Part shown: one piece after another, positions 18,504 to 30,082 of the stretch
Layout: each line of letters starts with the position of its first letter
Numbering within the stretch: the first letter of the stretch is position 1
NCBI RefSeq assembly: GCF_029667115.1
Contig: NZ_JARUIU010000013.1
Coordinates: 1-58,366, forward strand
Reading direction: 5' to 3'
DNA: 58,366 nt
Origin: Jeotgalibacillus sp. ET6
Lineage (GTDB): Bacteria; Bacillota; Bacilli; Bacillales; Jeotgalibacillaceae
The notes under the pieces: generated by a model
The model's database searches: none
Told to the model about the DNA's origin: nothing
Seen by the model: the letters and a program-made list of their open reading frames with translations, nothing else
Translations under genes and position numbers: made by a program

Positions 18504-19202
18504 ATGGCTAAAAAAGGTAAAAAATACGTAGAAGCTGCAAAGCTTGTAGACCGTACAACTAATTATGGCGTCGTTGAAGCAATCGAACTTGCGAAAAAAA
18601 CAAGCGTTGTTAAATTTGATGCAACAGTAGAGGTAGCGTTCCGTCTTGGAATCGATACACGTAAAAATGATCAGCAGATCCGTGGAGCAGTCGTTCTTCC
18701 GAACGGTACTGGTAAAACGCAAAGTGTTCTTGTATTCGCTAAAGGCGAAAAAGCAAAAGAAGCTGAAGCTGCTGGTGCTGACTTCGTAGGAGAAGGCGAC
18801 CTTGTTCAAAAGATTCAAGGCGGCTGGTTCGAATTTGACGTAATCGTAGCTACACCTGACATGATGGGTGAAGTTGGTAAACTTGGACGTGTCCTTGGAC
18901 CAAAAGGCTTAATGCCAAACCCTAAAACAGGTACTGTAACATTTGATGTTGAAAAAGCTGTTAAAGAAATCAAGGCTGGTAAAGTAGAATACCGCGCTGA
19001 AAAAGCTGGTATCATTCATGTGCCAATCGGAAAAGTTTCTTTCGAGACAGACAAGCTTGTTGAAAACTTCAATACGATTTTTGATACAGTGCAAAAAGCT
19101 AAGCCTGCTTCATCTAAGGGAACTTACATGAAGTCAGTAGCTGTAACAACAACGATGGGTCCTGGAATTAAGATCGACTCTTCTTCTGTTTCAGCAAAGT
19201 AA
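18504..19202 (+). CDS. rplA: Ribosomal protein uL1
   Basis: uL1 forms the mobile L1 stalk that moves deacylated tRNA out of the E site and in many bacteria represses its own mRNA. The 232 residues have family length, with the conserved [16 protein letters not shown] motif near 133 in the second domain and [10 protein letters not shown] at the end. It starts behind GAGGAGG and ends the rplK-rplA unit before a new promoter. Confidence 0.97.
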   Translation: MAKKGKKYVEAAKLVDRTTNYGVVEAIELAKKTSVVKFDATVEVAFRLGIDTRKNDQQIRGAVVLPNGTGKTQSVLVFAKGEKAKEAEAAGADFVGEGDLVQKIQGGWFEFDVIVATPDMMGEVGKLGRVLGPKGLMPNPKTGTVTFDVEKAVKEIKAGKVEYRAEKAGIIHVPIGKVSFETDKLVENFNTIFDTVQKAKPASSKGTYMKSVAVTTTMGPGIKIDSSSVSAK

Positions 19203-19220
19203 TTATCACTCAAAATAATA

Positions 19221-19249
19221 TTGACAGTGCTCTAACCATCTGATATGAT
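19221..19249 (+). promoter_or_regulatory. SigA-type promoter of rplJ-rplL
   Basis: TTGACA (19221-19226), a 17-base spacer and TATGAT (19244-19249) make a near-consensus promoter just behind rplA. Transcription would start near 19256, at the beginning of the L10 leader. Confidence 0.85.
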
Positions 19250-19255
19250 GAATTG

Positions 19256-19402
19256 CGTTGTGTAAGTATATAACCATTTGTACCGTAGACAGCAGGCGTC
19301 CATTGGACTTAATTTCCTGCCGAGGTCATGACGATAAAAGAACTTTTCTTTTTATTGAAATGATACGCCTCGATGTCTGCAGCAGACATCGAGGCTTTTT
19401 TG
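19256..19402 (+). ncRNA. Ribosomal protein L10 leader with terminator
   Basis: The untranslated RNA before rplJ has the known layout of the L10 leader: an L10(L12)4-binding structured part around GCAGGCGTCC...CCTGCCGAGG, and a terminator with GCCTCGATGTCTGC (19367-19380) facing GCAGACATCGAGGC (19382-19395), then six T. Excess L10-L12 complex is expected to favour the terminator. Confidence 0.85.
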
Positions 19403-19455
19403 TGCGTTCGAACGGTATAAATGAAGCTCCAGACAAACCAACAGGAGGTGTTAAG

Positions 19456-19956
19456 ATGAGCAGCATTATCGAGCAAAAGAAACAGCTTGTAACAGAAATT
19501 CAAGATAAGCTACAAGGAAGCGTATCAACGATCATTGTAGATTACCGCGGACTATCTGTTGCAGAAGTAACTGAGCTGCGTAAATCACTTCGCGAAGCGG
19601 GTGTTGAGTTCAAAGTTTACAAGAACTCTATGACACGCCGAGCGGCTGAAGCGGCTGGTCTTGAAGGGTTGAATGAAAATCTTACAGGACCAAACGCAAT
19701 TGCTTTCTCTAACGAGGATGTAGTTGCCCCTGCGAAGATCATTAATGAATTCGCTAAAAAACACGAAGCGCTTGAAATCAAAGCGGGTGTCATGGACGGG
19801 AATATCATCTCTGTTGATGAAGTGAAAGCACTTGCTGAACTTCCATCACGCGACGGACTTCTTTCTATGCTTCTTAGCGTACTTCAAGCACCGTTACGCG
19901 GATTTGCCGTGGCAACGAAAGCAGTTGCAGATCAAAAAGAAGAGCAAGGCGCTTAA
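19456..19956 (+). CDS. rplJ: Ribosomal protein uL10
   Basis: uL10 anchors the L12 dimers to the ribosome. The 166-residue product has an N-terminal rRNA-binding domain ([16 protein letters not shown] near 30, YKNSMTRRA near 55) and a C-terminal helix that carries L12. ATG 19456 follows AGGAGGTG; in-frame codons further upstream fall within the regulatory leader and are rejected. Confidence 0.96.
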   Translation: MSSIIEQKKQLVTEIQDKLQGSVSTIIVDYRGLSVAEVTELRKSLREAGVEFKVYKNSMTRRAAEAAGLEGLNENLTGPNAIAFSNEDVVAPAKIINEFAKKHEALEIKAGVMDGNIISVDEVKALAELPSRDGLLSMLLSVLQAPLRGFAVATKAVADQKEEQGA

Positions 19957-20029
19957 TTTTAAGCACCTGCACGCCGGATGACGATCATCCAAACAAAAAT
20001 TAAAACATCCACTAAGGAGGAACTATATC

Positions 20030-20392
20030 ATGACTAAAGAACAAATGATCGAAGCTATCAAAGAAATGACAGTTCTTGAACTAAACGACCTTGTTAAAGC
20101 AATCGAAGAAGAATTCGGTGTATCTGCTGCTGCTCCTGTAGCTGCTGCTGGTGCTGGTGGCGGAGAAGCTGCTGCTGAGCAAACTGAATTTGACGTAATC
20201 CTTACAAGCGCTGGATCTCAAAAAATCAAAGTTATCAAAGCAGTTCGTGAAATCACTGGTCTTGGCTTGAAAGAAGCGAAAGAAATGGTTGATAACACTC
20301 CTAAAGCTGTTAAAGAAGGCGCTTCTAAAGAAGAAGCTGAAGAACTTAAAGCTAAGCTTGAAGAAGTTGGAGCTGGCGTAGAAGTTAAGTAA
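20030..20392 (+). CDS. rplL: Ribosomal protein bL12 (L7/L12)
   Basis: bL12 forms the flexible stalk that recruits translation GTPases. The 120 residues consist of an N-terminal dimerisation domain, an Ala/Gly-rich hinge at about 34-52, and the C-terminal globular domain with [21 protein letters not shown] ribosome binding site AAGGAGG precedes the ATG. It closes the rplJL unit before a terminator. Confidence 0.97.
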   Translation: MTKEQMIEAIKEMTVLELNDLVKAIEEEFGVSAAAPVAAAGAGGGEAAAEQTEFDVILTSAGSQKIKVIKAVREITGLGLKEAKEMVDNTPKAVKEGASKEEAEELKAKLEEVGAGVEVK

Positions 20393-20407
20393 TATCGGAT
20401 TGAAAGG

Positions 20408-20438
20408 AAAGCTCGCTTGAATAGGCGGGCTTTTTTTT
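20408..20438 (+). terminator. Terminator after rplL
   Basis: GCTCGC (20411-20416) pairs with GCGGGC (20425-20430), including one G-U pair and A-T extension, followed by eight T. Confidence 0.85.
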
Positions 20439-20497
20439 ACCTCTTTTGTTATAAGCTGTGTAAGATGAATATGAATCAAGTGGGAGGGTGATCTGAA

Positions 20498-21109
20498 ATG
20501 TCAGATCATTATTATTCCAAAACTCCAGGAACTGAAAGCAACCCATTATGGTGGGATTTTACACTGCGGGGCCATACGCTTCGCTTTAAAACAGATCAGG
20601 GAGTTTTTTCGAAGAAAGAAGTGGATTTCGGCTCCAGGTTTTTAATAGAAACGTTTTCCGAGCCTGAAATAAAAGGTCCGCTGCTGGATGTTGGGTGCGG
20701 CTACGGTCCAATTGGACTGACGCTGGCGAAAAGCACAAATGACAGGGAAATTCATCTTGTAGATGTCAACAATCGTGCGCTAGACCTAGCGCGAGAAAAT
20801 GCTGTGCGAAATGACGCTTCTTTCGTAAAAGTATATGAGAGTGATTGCCTTGACCAAGTGACAACCCGTGACTTTGCTGCGATTCTCACAAACCCGCCGA
20901 TCCGTGCAGGGAAAAAAGTTGTACACCGAATCTTTGAGCAAAGTGCTGAACGCCTTGCTCCCGGAGGAGAACTCTGGGTAGTCATTCAAAAAAAACAGGG
21001 GGCACCCTCAGCGAAGGACAAACTTGAAACGCTTTTCGGAAATGTAGAAGTTGCCGCAAAAAGCAAAGGCTACTTCATTTTGAGAGCGAAAAAGAGTTTG
21101 ACCCTCTAG
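20498..21109 (+). CDS. ybxB: Class I SAM methyltransferase YbxB, RsmC-like
   Basis: This 203-residue protein has the SAM-binding motif LLDVGCGYGPIGLTLA near residue 62, an acidic end of strand 2 (HLVDVNNRAL), and the catalytic NPPIRAGK motif near 131, as in the 16S rRNA m2G1207 methyltransferase RsmC. It has only the catalytic C-terminal half of E. coli RsmC, as is usual in Bacillota. The target guanosine is inferred from the family. The last codons contain the rpoB promoter. Confidence 0.88.
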   Translation: MSDHYYSKTPGTESNPLWWDFTLRGHTLRFKTDQGVFSKKEVDFGSRFLIETFSEPEIKGPLLDVGCGYGPIGLTLAKSTNDREIHLVDVNNRALDLARENAVRNDASFVKVYESDCLDQVTTRDFAAILTNPPIRAGKKVVHRIFEQSAERLAPGGELWVVIQKKQGAPSAKDKLETLFGNVEVAAKSKGYFILRAKKSLTL

Positions 21110-21126
21110 TTTTCTTGTGATATTAT
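21098..21126 (+). promoter_or_regulatory. SigA-type promoter of rpoB-rpoC
   Basis: TTGACC (21098-21103), 17 bases and TATTAT (21121-21126) form a good promoter. Its -35 box lies inside the last codons of ybxB. Confidence 0.7.
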
Positions 21127-21157
21127 TGTAAGATGCAAAATTATTAAAGTCAGAAAG

Positions 21158-21298
21158 TATGTCCATTTGCATAAATGGATCAGTTTATGGCAATAATGGT
21201 TTAAATAATTGTTCTTTACGTAGAAAATGTGGTTAATAAAAGCCTCGTTTTCTATTTGTCTTATGTCCATTTTGTGATGACATTGAGCAGAATGGATC
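21158..21298 (+). promoter_or_regulatory. rpoB leader with duplicated stem-loop elements
   Basis: TCCATTT/AAATGGA form a hairpin at 21162-21179. A second copy of the same parts occurs at 21262-21298, with TATGTCCATTT repeated exactly at 21158-21168 and 21262-21272, and AATGGATC at 21174-21181 and 21291-21298. Between them TAGAAAA (21221-21227) pairs with TTTTCTA (21248-21254). The arms of the two copies can exchange partners. No T run is present. Confidence 0.5.
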
Positions 21299-21330
21299 TA
21301 TCAAAACGCTTGATTTGAGGGGTGAATCAG

Positions 21331-24300
21331 TTGACAGGTCAACTAGTTCAGTATGGACGACACCGCCAGCGCAGAAGCTTTGCGCGTATCAGTGAAGTAT
21401 TGGAACTTCCGAATCTGATTGAGATTCAGACAGCTTCCTATGAATGGTTTTTAGAAGAAGGATTGAGAGAGATGTTTCGCGACATTTCCCCAATCGAAGA
21501 CTTCACTGGAAATCTTTCATTAGAATTTATTGATTACAGCCTTGGTGAACCAAAGTATTCAGTAGATGAATCAAAAGAACGCGATGTTACGTATTCTGCG
21601 CCGCTTCGTGTGAAGGTTCGACTGTTGAATAAAGATACCGGAGAAGTAAAAGATCAGGATGTGTTCATGGGAGATTTCCCTCTTATGACAGACACTGGGA
21701 CGTTCATCATTAATGGAGCTGAACGTGTTATTGTATCACAGCTTGTTCGATCGCCAAGTGTGTATTTCCACGGCAAAATGGATAAGAACGGAAAAAGAGG
21801 CTTCGGCGCTACGGTGATTCCTAACCGCGGGGCTTGGCTTGAGTATGAAACAGATGCAAAAGATGTCGTTCACGTTCGTATCGATCGTACACGGAAGCTT
21901 CCTGTAACTGTTTTATTACGTGCGCTCGGCTTTGGTACGGATCAGGAAATTATTGATCTGATCGGTGACAACGAATATATCCGTAATACGCTTGAAAAAG
22001 ATAATACGGAAACCGTTGATAAAGCATTGCTCGAAATCTATGAGAGACTTCGCCCTGGCGAACCTCCAACTGTAGATAACGCAAAGAGTCTTCTAGAATC
22101 ACGTTTCTTTGATCCAAAGCGCTACGACCTTGCTAATGTAGGTCGATATAAAATGAATAAAAAGCTTCACATTAAGAACCGTTTATTCGGACAAGTGCTG
22201 GCAGAAACGCTGGCAGATCCGGAAACAGGCGAGATTCTTGCAGAAAAGGGAACAACTCTTGACCGCCGAAACCTTGATAAGCTGATTCCTTATCTTGAAA
22301 ATGGCGTTGGTTTTAAAACCATTAACCATGCTGGCGGCGTGATCGAAGAAGAACTAACGCTTCAGTCGATCAAAATCCAGGTTCCTAACGCAGATAGTGA
22401 CAAAGAAATTTTAGTGACTGGTAATGCTTATGTAGATGATAGTGTTAAAAACATTACCGCTGCTGATATCATTTCTTCTATCAGTTATTTCTTTAATCTA
22501 TTACATGGTGTCGGTTTAACAGATGATATTGATCATCTTGGAAATCGTCGTCTGCGTTCTGTTGGTGAGCTTTTGCAAAACCAGTTCCGCATCGGGCTTT
22601 CCCGTATGGAGCGAGTGGTGCGTGAAAGAATGTCCATCCAGGACACAAACACCATTACACCACAGCAGTTAATTAACATTCGCCCTGTAATTGCGTCTAT
22701 TAAAGAGTTTTTTGGAAGCTCTCAATTATCTCAATTCATGGATCAGACAAATCCATTAGCTGAATTGACGCATAAACGTCGTCTGTCAGCACTTGGACCT
22801 GGTGGTTTAACACGTGAGCGTGCGGGCTTTGAAGTACGTGACGTTCATTACTCCCACTACGGACGTATGTGCCCAATTGAGACGCCTGAGGGACCAAATA
22901 TCGGACTGATCAACTCGTTGTCAAGCTTTGCGAAGGTAAACCGTTTTGGATTCATTGAAACGCCTTACCGTCGTGTAGACCCTGATACCGGAAAAGTGAC
23001 AGACCGGATTGACTATTTAACTGCTGATGAAGAAGATAATTACGTTGTTGCACAGGCAAATGCCCGTTTAGGTGATGACGGATCGTTCCTTGATGATGAA
23101 GTAGTATCGCGTTTCCGCGGTGAGAACACCGTAATCAGACGTGATCGCCTTGATTACATGGACGTATCGCCAAAACAGGTTGTATCTGCTGCAACCGCAT
23201 GTATTCCTTTCTTGGAAAACGATGACTCCAACCGTGCACTAATGGGAGCGAACATGCAGCGTCAGGCAGTTCCTTTGCTCAATCCTGAAGCCCCGTTCGT
23301 TGGGACAGGAATGGAGCACGTTTCTGCTAAAGATTCAGGTGCTGCTGTCATCAATAAGCATGAAGGTATTGTTGAGCGTGTTCAGGCGAGCCAGGTTTGG
23401 GTCCGCAGACTCGTTGAGATCGACGGAAAAGAAACAGAAGGCGATCTTGATAAATACAAAATGCAAAAATTCATTCGTTCCAACCAGGGAACTTGCTATA
23501 ACCAGCGTCCGATCGTTTCTGTAGGAGACCGCGTAGTAAAAGGTGAAATCCTTGCAGATGGTCCTTCGATGGAATTAGGAGAGCTTGCTCTTGGCCGTAA
23601 CGTTCTTGTCGGATTCATGACATGGGACGGCTACAACTATGAGGATGCTGTTATCATGAGTGAGCGTCTGGTGAAAGACGATGTATACACGTCGATCCAT
23701 ATTGAAGAATATGAATCAGAATCACGTGATACAAAGCTTGGACCTGAAGAAATCACGCGTGATATTCCAAACGTCGGGGAAGATGCACTCCGCAATCTTG
23801 ATGAGCGCGGAATCATCCGAATTGGTGCGGAAGTGAAAGACGGGGATATCCTTGTTGGGAAAGTAACGCCAAAAGGTGTGACGGAACTAACAGCGGAAGA
23901 ACGTCTGCTTCATGCGATTTTCGGTGAAAAAGCCCGTGAAGTAAGAGATACTTCGCTTCGCGTACCGCATGGTGCCGGAGGAATTATTCTTGATGTGAAA
24001 ATCTTCAACCGTGAAGACGGAGACGAGCTTCCACCGGGAGTAAACCAATTGGTTCGTGCTTATATCGTTCAAAAGAGAAAAATCTCTGTTGGGGATAAAA
24101 TGGCCGGACGCCACGGAAACAAGGGTGTTATTTCACGGATACTTCCGGAAGAAGATATGCCATATCTGCCTGACGGAACGCCGATTGATATCATGTTAAA
24201 CCCGCTTGGTGTACCATCCCGAATGAACATCGGACAGGTGCTTGAAATGCATATGGGTATGGCCGCACGCTCAATGGGCATCCATATTGCCACTCCGGTA

Positions 24301-24891
24301 TTTGACGGTGCTAACGAGGAAGATGTGTGGGCTACAATTGAAGAAGCCGGCATGTCGCGTGACGGAAAAACCGTTTTATACGACGGGAGATCCGGAGATC
24401 CATTTGATAACCGCGTGTCAGTCGGTGTGATGTACATGATCAAGCTTGCTCACATGGTTGATGATAAACTTCACGCTCGTTCAACTGGTCCTTACTCACT
24501 TGTTACTCAGCAGCCGCTGGGTGGTAAAGCGCAGTTTGGCGGACAGCGTTTTGGAGAGATGGAAGTTTGGGCCCTTGAAGCATATGGGGCTGCTTACACA
24601 CTGCAGGAGATTTTGACTGTTAAGTCGGATGATGTTGTAGGCCGTGTTAAAACTTACGAAGCCATTGTAAAAGGCGACAGCGTACCTGAACCGGGCGTAC
24701 CTGAATCATTCAAAGTATTGATTAAAGAGCTTCAAAGCTTAGGTATGGACGTTAAGATGCTGTCTAGCAATGATGAAGAAATTGAAATGCGCGACATGGA
24801 TGATGAAGAAGATATTCATCAGGCAGACGCATTGAATATTGCACCGGAAACCGATGTATTAACATCAGAAACCGTTGCGGCAAAAGAATGA
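21331..24891 (+). CDS. rpoB: DNA-directed RNA polymerase subunit beta
   Basis: The beta subunit forms one half of the catalytic cleft. The 1186-residue product follows the Bacillus protein from [20 protein letters not shown] on. The rifampicin pocket reads [20 protein letters not shown] and looks wild type, so sensitivity is expected. [13 protein letters not shown] near residue 920 is the conserved active-site region. The start is TTG at 21331; the in-frame GTG at 21322 overlaps the ribosome binding site GAGGGGTG. rpoC follows 66 bases later. Confidence 0.97.
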   Translation: MTGQLVQYGRHRQRRSFARISEVLELPNLIEIQTASYEWFLEEGLREMFRDISPIEDFTGNLSLEFIDYSLGEPKYSVDESKERDVTYSAPLRVKVRLLNKDTGEVKDQDVFMGDFPLMTDTGTFIINGAERVIVSQLVRSPSVYFHGKMDKNGKRGFGATVIPNRGAWLEYETDAKDVVHVRIDRTRKLPVTVLLRALGFGTDQEIIDLIGDNEYIRNTLEKDNTETVDKALLEIYERLRPGEPPTVDNAKSLLESRFFDPKRYDLANVGRYKMNKKLHIKNRLFGQVLAETLADPETGEILAEKGTTLDRRNLDKLIPYLENGVGFKTINHAGGVIEEELTLQSIKIQVPNADSDKEILVTGNAYVDDSVKNITAADIISSISYFFNLLHGVGLTDDIDHLGNRRLRSVGELLQNQFRIGLSRMERVVRERMSIQDTNTITPQQLINIRPVIASIKEFFGSSQLSQFMDQTNPLAELTHKRRLSALGPGGLTRERAGFEVRDVHYSHYGRMCPIETPEGPNIGLINSLSSFAKVNRFGFIETPYRRVDPDTGKVTDRIDYLTADEEDNYVVAQANARLGDDGSFLDDEVVSRFRGENTVIRRDRLDYMDVSPKQVVSAATACIPFLENDDSNRALMGANMQRQAVPLLNPEAPFVGTGMEHVSAKDSGAAVINKHEGIVERVQASQVWVRRLVEIDGKETEGDLDKYKMQKFIRSNQGTCYNQRPIVSVGDRVVKGEILADGPSMELGELALGRNVLVGFMTWDGYNYEDAVIMSERLVKDDVYTSIHIEEYESESRDTKLGPEEITRDIPNVGEDALRNLDERGIIRIGAEVKDGDILVGKVTPKGVTELTAEERLLHAIFGEKAREVRDTSLRVPHGAGGIILDVKIFNREDGDELPPGVNQLVRAYIVQKRKISVGDKMAGRHGNKGVISRILPEEDMPYLPDGTPIDIMLNPLGVPSRMNIGQVLEMHMGMAARSMGIHIATPVFDGANEEDVWATIEEAGMSRDGKTVLYDGRSGDPFDNRVSVGVMYMIKLAHMVDDKLHARSTGPYSLVTQQPLGGKAQFGGQRFGEMEVWALEAYGAAYTLQEILTVKSDDVVGRVKTYEAIVKGDSVPEPGVPESFKVLIKELQSLGMDVKMLSSNDEEIEMRDMDDEEDIHQADALNIAPETDVLTSETVAAKE

Positions 24892-24957
24892 GCAATACAA
24901 CTGTGCAGATAACCGACAAAAGGGCAAAACCTGTAAACGAAAAGGGAGGTAGGCTCC

Positions 24958-27900
24958 TTGATAGATGTTAATAATTTTGAGTATATGAAAATCGGCCTGG
25001 CAGCTCCTGATAAAATCCGCTCGTGGTCTTTCGGAGAAGTCAAAAAGCCAGAAACCATTAACTATCGTACGTTGAAGCCTGAAAAAGATGGTCTATTCTG
25101 TGAGCGTATTTTCGGTCCTCAAAAAGACTGGGAATGCCACTGTGGTAAATACAAACGCGTCCGGTACAAGGGCGTCGTTTGTGACCGCTGCGGAGTAGAA
25201 GTTACACGTGCCAAAGTACGCCGCGAACGTATGGGGCATATTGAATTGGCAGCGCCTGTATCACACATCTGGTACTTCAAAGGTATTCCAAGCCGTATGG
25301 GCCTTGTTCTTGACATGTCTCCGCGTGCGCTGGAAGAAGTAATTTACTTTGCTTCTTACGTTGTAACAGAATCAGGAGATACAGCGCTTGAGAAAAAGCA
25401 GCTGCTATCTGAAAAAGAATATCGTGCATATCGGGATAAATACAGCAACAAATTCCAGGCCGCAATGGGTGCAGAAGCCATCAAAAAGCTTCTTCAGGAC
25501 CTTGACCTGGACAAAGAGGCAGAGATGCTGAAGGAAGAACTGAAAACTGCACAAGGCCAGCGCCGTACGCGTGCAATTAAACGCCTTGAAGTAGTGGAAT
25601 CTTTCCGTAACTCGGGTAACTATCCTGATTGGATGATTCTTGATGTACTGCCTGTCATCCCGCCTGAGCTTCGTCCGATGGTACAGCTTGACGGCGGTCG
25701 TTTCGCTACATCAGATTTAAATGATCTTTATCGTCGAGTAATTAACCGGAACAACAGGCTGAAGCGTCTTCTTGACCTTGGTGCGCCAAGCATCATTGTT
25801 CAGAATGAAAAGCGTATGCTCCAGGAAGCTGTAGATGCACTGATTGACAATGGCCGGCGCGGACGTCCTGTAACTGGACCTGGTAACCGTCCATTAAAAT
25901 CTCTGTCTCACATGCTGAAAGGGAAGCAGGGCCGTTTCCGTCAAAATCTTCTTGGTAAACGAGTGGACTATTCAGGCCGTTCCGTTATCGTAGTAGGTCC
26001 AAACCTGAAAATGTATCAGTGCGGACTTCCGAAAGAAATGGCGCTTGAACTGTTTAAACCGTTTGTAATGAAAGAATTGGTTGAACGCGGACTCGCTCAC
26101 AATATCAAGAGTGCAAAGCGTAAAATCGAGCGTGTTCACAGCGAGGTATGGGATGTACTTGAAGATGTTATTAAAGAGCACCCGGTACTGCTGAACCGAG
26201 CACCAACCCTTCACCGTCTTGGAATTCAAGCGTTTGAGCCAACACTGGTAGAAGGACGCGCGATCCGTCTGCATCCACTTGTATGTACTGCATACAACGC
26301 CGATTTTGATGGTGACCAAATGGCCGTTCACGTTCCGCTTTCATCTGAAGCTCAAGCTGAAGCGCGTCTGCTAATGCTGGCTGCACAAAACATCTTGAAT
26401 CCTAAAGATGGAAAACCTGTTGTAACACCTTCTCAGGATATGGTTTTAGGAAACTATTACCTGACTCTCGAGCGTAAGGATGCTGTAGGAGAAGGTAAAA
26501 TATTCAGAGATGCTGATGAAGTACTTCTGGCGTATCAAAATGGATATGTACACCTTCACAGCCGTATTGCCATCCATGCGAGCGCAGTGAAAAAAGAAAA
26601 CTTCACAGAAGAGCAAAACAAACAGCTTCTGTTGACTACACCAGGGAAGATTATCTTTAATGAAATTCTTCCGAAGTCGTTCCCTTACATCAATGAGCCG
26701 ACAATGGAAAACTTGGAAGTGGCAACACCTGATAAGTTCTTCGTTGATCCGACTACAGATGTAAAAGAGCATATTAAATCGAATGAGCTTGTCTCACCGT
26801 TTAAAAAGAAATATCTTGGAAATGTCATTGCTGAAGTGTTCAAGCGATTCCACATTACCGATACGTCAAGAATGCTTGACAGCATGAAAAACCTGGGCTT
26901 TAAACACTCTACCCGTGCCGGCATTACAATCGGTATAGCTGACATCGTGGTATTACCTGAGAAACAGGTGATCCTGAAAGAAGCACAGGAAAGAGTGGAT
27001 AAAGTGACGAAGCAGTTCCGACGCGGATTAATTACCGAGGAAGAACGCTACGACCGTGTAATCTCCATATGGAGTGCGGCAAAAGACGTAATTCAAGACA
27101 AGCTTATGCTTACGCTTGACAGTCTGAACCCGATCTACATGATGAGTGATTCCGGTGCCCGAGGTAACGCATCTAACTTTACGCAGCTTGCTGGTATGCG
27201 TGGTCTGATGGCCAACCCGGCTGGACGGATCATTGAGCTTCCAATCAAATCAAGTTTCCGTGAAGGACTAACTGTTCTTGAGTACTTTATTTCAACTCAC
27301 GGTGCCCGTAAAGGTCTTGCCGATACAGCCCTTAAGACAGCTGACTCAGGTTACCTTACCCGTCGTCTTGTTGATGTAGCTCAGGATGTAATTGTTCGTG
27401 AAGAAGATTGTGGAACAGATAGAGGACTTCGAGTACGTTCACTAAAAGATGGTACTGAAACGATTGAACCGCTTGAAGAACGTTTAGAAGGCCGTTATTC
27501 AAATCAAACTGTAAAACACCCTGGAAATGGCAAAGTGTTTGTAAGACGCAATGAACTGATTACAGAAGATATCGCGCGTCAAATTATTGAAGCAGGTATT
27601 GAAGAAGTATCTATCCGATCTGCGTTTACTTGTAACACGCGTCATGGTGTATGTGAAAAATGCTATGGTAAGAACCTTGCAACTGGTGAAAAGGTTGAAG
27701 TGGGAGAAGCAGTTGGTATTATTGCAGCTCAATCAATCGGAGAACCAGGAACACAGCTTACTATGCGTACCTTCCATACAGGCGGGGTAGCAGGAGACGA
27801 TATTACACAAGGTCTTCCGCGTATCCAGGAAATCTTTGAAGCCCGTAATCCGAAAGGTCAAGCGGTCATCTCAGAGATCGATGGAGTCGTAACAGCCATT

Positions 27901-28557
27901 AGTGAAGGCAAAGACCGTCAACAGGAAATCACAGTTAAAGGTGATGTTGAAACAAGAAGCTATACAGCTCCTTATACAGCGCGCCTGAAAGTGGGAATTG
28001 ATGACGTCATTGCCCGAGGCCAGGAATTGACTGAAGGTTCTATTGATCCGAAAGAATTAATTAAGATTCGCGACGTTGCTGCAGTTCAGGAATACTTGCT
28101 GAAAGAAGTTCAGAAAGTATACCGTATGCAGGGCGTTGAAATCGGCGATAAGCACGTAGAAGTAATGGTACGTCAAATGCTTCGAAAAGTTCGTGTTATT
28201 GAAGCCGGTGAAACAGAATTGCTTCCAGGATCTTTACTCGATGTGCACCAGTTTATGGAGGCCAACGAAAAGGTTCTATTATCAGGCAAGAAGCCGGCAA
28301 CAGGACGTCCATTGATTCTTGGAATCACAAAAGCGTCTCTTGAAACCGAGTCCTTCCTGTCCGCAGCATCCTTCCAGGAAACAACACGTGTTCTTACGGA
28401 TGCAGCAATCAAAGGCAAGCGCGATGAACTTCTTGGACTTAAAGAAAATGTCATCATCGGCAAACTTGTTCCAGCCGGAACAGGAATGCAGCGCTATCGC
28501 CAGGCTGAAATCGAATCAGAAGACAAAACTGTTGAAGAAGCAGTCACAGTCGACTAA
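24958..28557 (+). CDS. rpoC: DNA-directed RNA polymerase subunit beta'
   Basis: The beta' subunit carries the catalytic magnesium in [12 protein letters not shown] near residue 450. The 1199 residues show the N-terminal zinc-binding set Cys60, Cys62, Cys75, Cys78, the second zinc site in the C-terminal half ([19 protein letters not shown]), the trigger-loop region [15 protein letters not shown], and [16 protein letters not shown] just before it. It starts with TTG behind GGGAGGTAGG. No frameshift is visible. A strong terminator follows. Confidence 0.97.
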   Translation: MIDVNNFEYMKIGLAAPDKIRSWSFGEVKKPETINYRTLKPEKDGLFCERIFGPQKDWECHCGKYKRVRYKGVVCDRCGVEVTRAKVRRERMGHIELAAPVSHIWYFKGIPSRMGLVLDMSPRALEEVIYFASYVVTESGDTALEKKQLLSEKEYRAYRDKYSNKFQAAMGAEAIKKLLQDLDLDKEAEMLKEELKTAQGQRRTRAIKRLEVVESFRNSGNYPDWMILDVLPVIPPELRPMVQLDGGRFATSDLNDLYRRVINRNNRLKRLLDLGAPSIIVQNEKRMLQEAVDALIDNGRRGRPVTGPGNRPLKSLSHMLKGKQGRFRQNLLGKRVDYSGRSVIVVGPNLKMYQCGLPKEMALELFKPFVMKELVERGLAHNIKSAKRKIERVHSEVWDVLEDVIKEHPVLLNRAPTLHRLGIQAFEPTLVEGRAIRLHPLVCTAYNADFDGDQMAVHVPLSSEAQAEARLLMLAAQNILNPKDGKPVVTPSQDMVLGNYYLTLERKDAVGEGKIFRDADEVLLAYQNGYVHLHSRIAIHASAVKKENFTEEQNKQLLLTTPGKIIFNEILPKSFPYINEPTMENLEVATPDKFFVDPTTDVKEHIKSNELVSPFKKKYLGNVIAEVFKRFHITDTSRMLDSMKNLGFKHSTRAGITIGIADIVVLPEKQVILKEAQERVDKVTKQFRRGLITEEERYDRVISIWSAAKDVIQDKLMLTLDSLNPIYMMSDSGARGNASNFTQLAGMRGLMANPAGRIIELPIKSSFREGLTVLEYFISTHGARKGLADTALKTADSGYLTRRLVDVAQDVIVREEDCGTDRGLRVRSLKDGTETIEPLEERLEGRYSNQTVKHPGNGKVFVRRNELITEDIARQIIEAGIEEVSIRSAFTCNTRHGVCEKCYGKNLATGEKVEVGEAVGIIAAQSIGEPGTQLTMRTFHTGGVAGDDITQGLPRIQEIFEARNPKGQAVISEIDGVVTAISEGKDRQQEITVKGDVETRSYTAPYTARLKVGIDDVIARGQELTEGSIDPKELIKIRDVAAVQEYLLKEVQKVYRMQGVEIGDKHVEVMVRQMLRKVRVIEAGETELLPGSLLDVHQFMEANEKVLLSGKKPATGRPLILGITKASLETESFLSAASFQETTRVLTDAAIKGKRDELLGLKENVIIGKLVPAGTGMQRYRQAEIESEDKTVEEAVTVD

Positions 28558-28619
28558 TTCCGGTGGAAGTTCACAGGCAGCTGCGCCAGACAGTAAATTG
28601 GCAGGCTGACTAAAGAAAA

Positions 28620-28663
28620 GAGAATGCGCACCAGATAAGGTGTCGCATTCTCAATTTCTTTTA
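28620..28663 (+). terminator. Terminator of rpoBC
   Basis: GAGAATGCG plus CACC (28620-28632) pair with GGTG and CGCATTCTC (28639-28652), a 13-bp stem with one bulge and an AGATAA loop, followed by a T-rich stretch. Confidence 0.85.
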
Positions 28664-28670
28664 TATAATG

Positions 28671-28699
28671 TTGACATCAACTAGATGAGATGATAATAT
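28671..28699 (+). promoter_or_regulatory. SigA-type promoter of the str operon
   Basis: TTGACA (28671-28676), 17 bases and TAATAT (28694-28699) lie directly behind the rpoBC terminator and before ybxF, so ybxF-rpsL-rpsG-fusA probably start here. Confidence 0.75.
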
Positions 28700-28747
28700 A
28701 TTCAAGGTTGCTCCTATTCGTAACCTGTTACTTTGGAGGATATGAAG

Positions 28748-28996
28748 ATGTCTTATGAAAAAGTATCACAGGCTGAACACATCATTGTAGGATCCAAACA
28801 AGTTGTAAAGGCCCTCAAGGCAGGTTCAATCCGAGAGGTGATCGTCGCTGATGATGCGGATGTCCATGTGATTGATAAAATCATACACACCGCTAAAGAT
28901 ATGAACGTGTCAATTTCCCATGTAGACTCTATGAAGAAGCTGGGGAAAGCATGTGGGATCGAAGTCGGTGCTGCTGCGGTAGCCATTACTGTTTAA
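28748..28996 (+). CDS. ybxF: L7Ae-family RNA-binding protein YbxF
   Basis: The 82-residue protein is an L7Ae/L30e/S12e fold that binds kink-turn RNA; B. subtilis YbxF does this in vitro, but its cellular role is unclear. The core [24 protein letters not shown] and the C-terminal [15 protein letters not shown] loop are family signatures. ATG 28748 is chosen because GGAGG lies eight bases before it and the protein then begins MSYEKVSQA. In-frame starts at 28733 and 28742 overlap that site. Confidence 0.92.
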   Translation: MSYEKVSQAEHIIVGSKQVVKALKAGSIREVIVADDADVHVIDKIIHTAKDMNVSISHVDSMKKLGKACGIEVGAAAVAITV

Positions 28997-29098
28997 AGAT
29001 GTTTTTGTAGTGTAGTGCTACAAAGGCTTTGTTTTTGCCCAAAAATGAACCACCTGGATGTGTGGGCTTACAACAAATTTGAAGGGAGGAAAAAACTC

Positions 29099-29521
29099 AT
29101 GCCAACTATTAACCAATTAGTGCGCAAGCCGCGTCAATCTAAAGGCACGAAATCAACTTCACCAGCACTAAACAAGGGATACAACAGCTTTAAAAAGAAA
29201 GCAACTGATGTATCTTCTCCACAAAAACGTGGTGTATGTACTCGTGTTGGTACAATGACTCCGAAGAAACCAAACTCGGCTCTTCGTAAATATGCGCGTG
29301 TACGTTTGACAAACATGATCGAAGTAACGGCTTATATCCCAGGTATCGGACACAATCTGCAAGAGCACAGTGTTGTGCTTATCCGCGGAGGACGTGTAAA
29401 AGATTTACCAGGGGTACGTTACCACATCGTTCGTGGTGCTCTTGATACTGCCGGTGTAGACGGACGCCGTCAAGGACGTTCTCTATACGGTACTAAGAGA
29501 CCAAAAGAAAAGAAATCCTAA
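29099..29521 (+). CDS. rpsL: Ribosomal protein uS12
   Basis: uS12 sits at the decoding centre and sets accuracy. The 140-residue product has the loop [11 protein letters not shown] with lysines 56 and 57, the positions where streptomycin-resistance changes are known; they are wild type here. ATG 29099 lies behind GGGAGGAAAA. It is followed by rpsG, fusA and tufA, the classic str order. Confidence 0.97.
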   Translation: MPTINQLVRKPRQSKGTKSTSPALNKGYNSFKKKATDVSSPQKRGVCTRVGTMTPKKPNSALRKYARVRLTNMIEVTAYIPGIGHNLQEHSVVLIRGGRVKDLPGVRYHIVRGALDTAGVDGRRQGRSLYGTKRPKEKKS

Positions 29522-29561
29522 ACTGATTTAAATAGATTTTCTCGTGAAAGGAGGAACACAC

Positions 29562-30032
29562 ATGCCTCGTAAAGGTGCAGTAGCAAAACGTGACGTGTTG
29601 CCAGATCCGATTTATAATTCGAAGCTTGTAACACGCTTAATTAATAAAATCATGGTAGACGGTAAGAGAGGTACAGCTCAAAAAATTCTTTATTCAGCGT
29701 TTAATGTCATTCAGGAACGCAGCGGTAAAGATGCTCTTGAGGTGTTCGATCAAGCTCTTAAAAACATCATGCCAGTTCTTGAAGTTCGCGCACGCCGTGT
29801 AGGTGGAGCTAACTATCAGGTGCCGGTTGAAGTACGTCCAGAGCGTCGTACAACTCTTGGTCTTCGCTGGTTGGTTGATCATTCTCGCAAACGCGGAGAA
29901 AAAACAATGCAAGAGCGTTTAGCAAACGAAATTCTTGATGCAGCAAACAACACTGGAGCTGCAGTTAAGAAACGTGAAGACACTCATAAAATGGCTGAAG
30001 CTAACAAAGCATTTGCTCATTATCGCTGGTAA
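29562..30032 (+). CDS. rpsG: Ribosomal protein uS7
   Basis: uS7 is a primary binder that nucleates the head of the small subunit and contacts E-site tRNA. The 156-residue product has the beginning [20 protein letters not shown] and the basic motifs [14 protein letters not shown] and [14 protein letters not shown]. The start at 29562 follows AAAGGAGG; an in-frame upstream start at 29544 overlaps that site and is rejected. Confidence 0.97.
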   Translation: MPRKGAVAKRDVLPDPIYNSKLVTRLINKIMVDGKRGTAQKILYSAFNVIQERSGKDALEVFDQALKNIMPVLEVRARRVGGANYQVPVEVRPERRTTLGLRWLVDHSRKRGEKTMQERLANEILDAANNTGAAVKKREDTHKMAEANKAFAHYRW

Positions 30033-30082
30033 GATTAAACGTAGTTTTAACCATATTACCATTTTAGGAAGGAGAAAGACCC

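Noticed and set aside
29004-29024. Hairpin TTTGTAG...CTACAAA after ybxF, considered as a terminator
   Set aside because: The stem is AT-rich and short, the T run is not adjacent, and rpsL follows without its own promoter; it would break the str operon.
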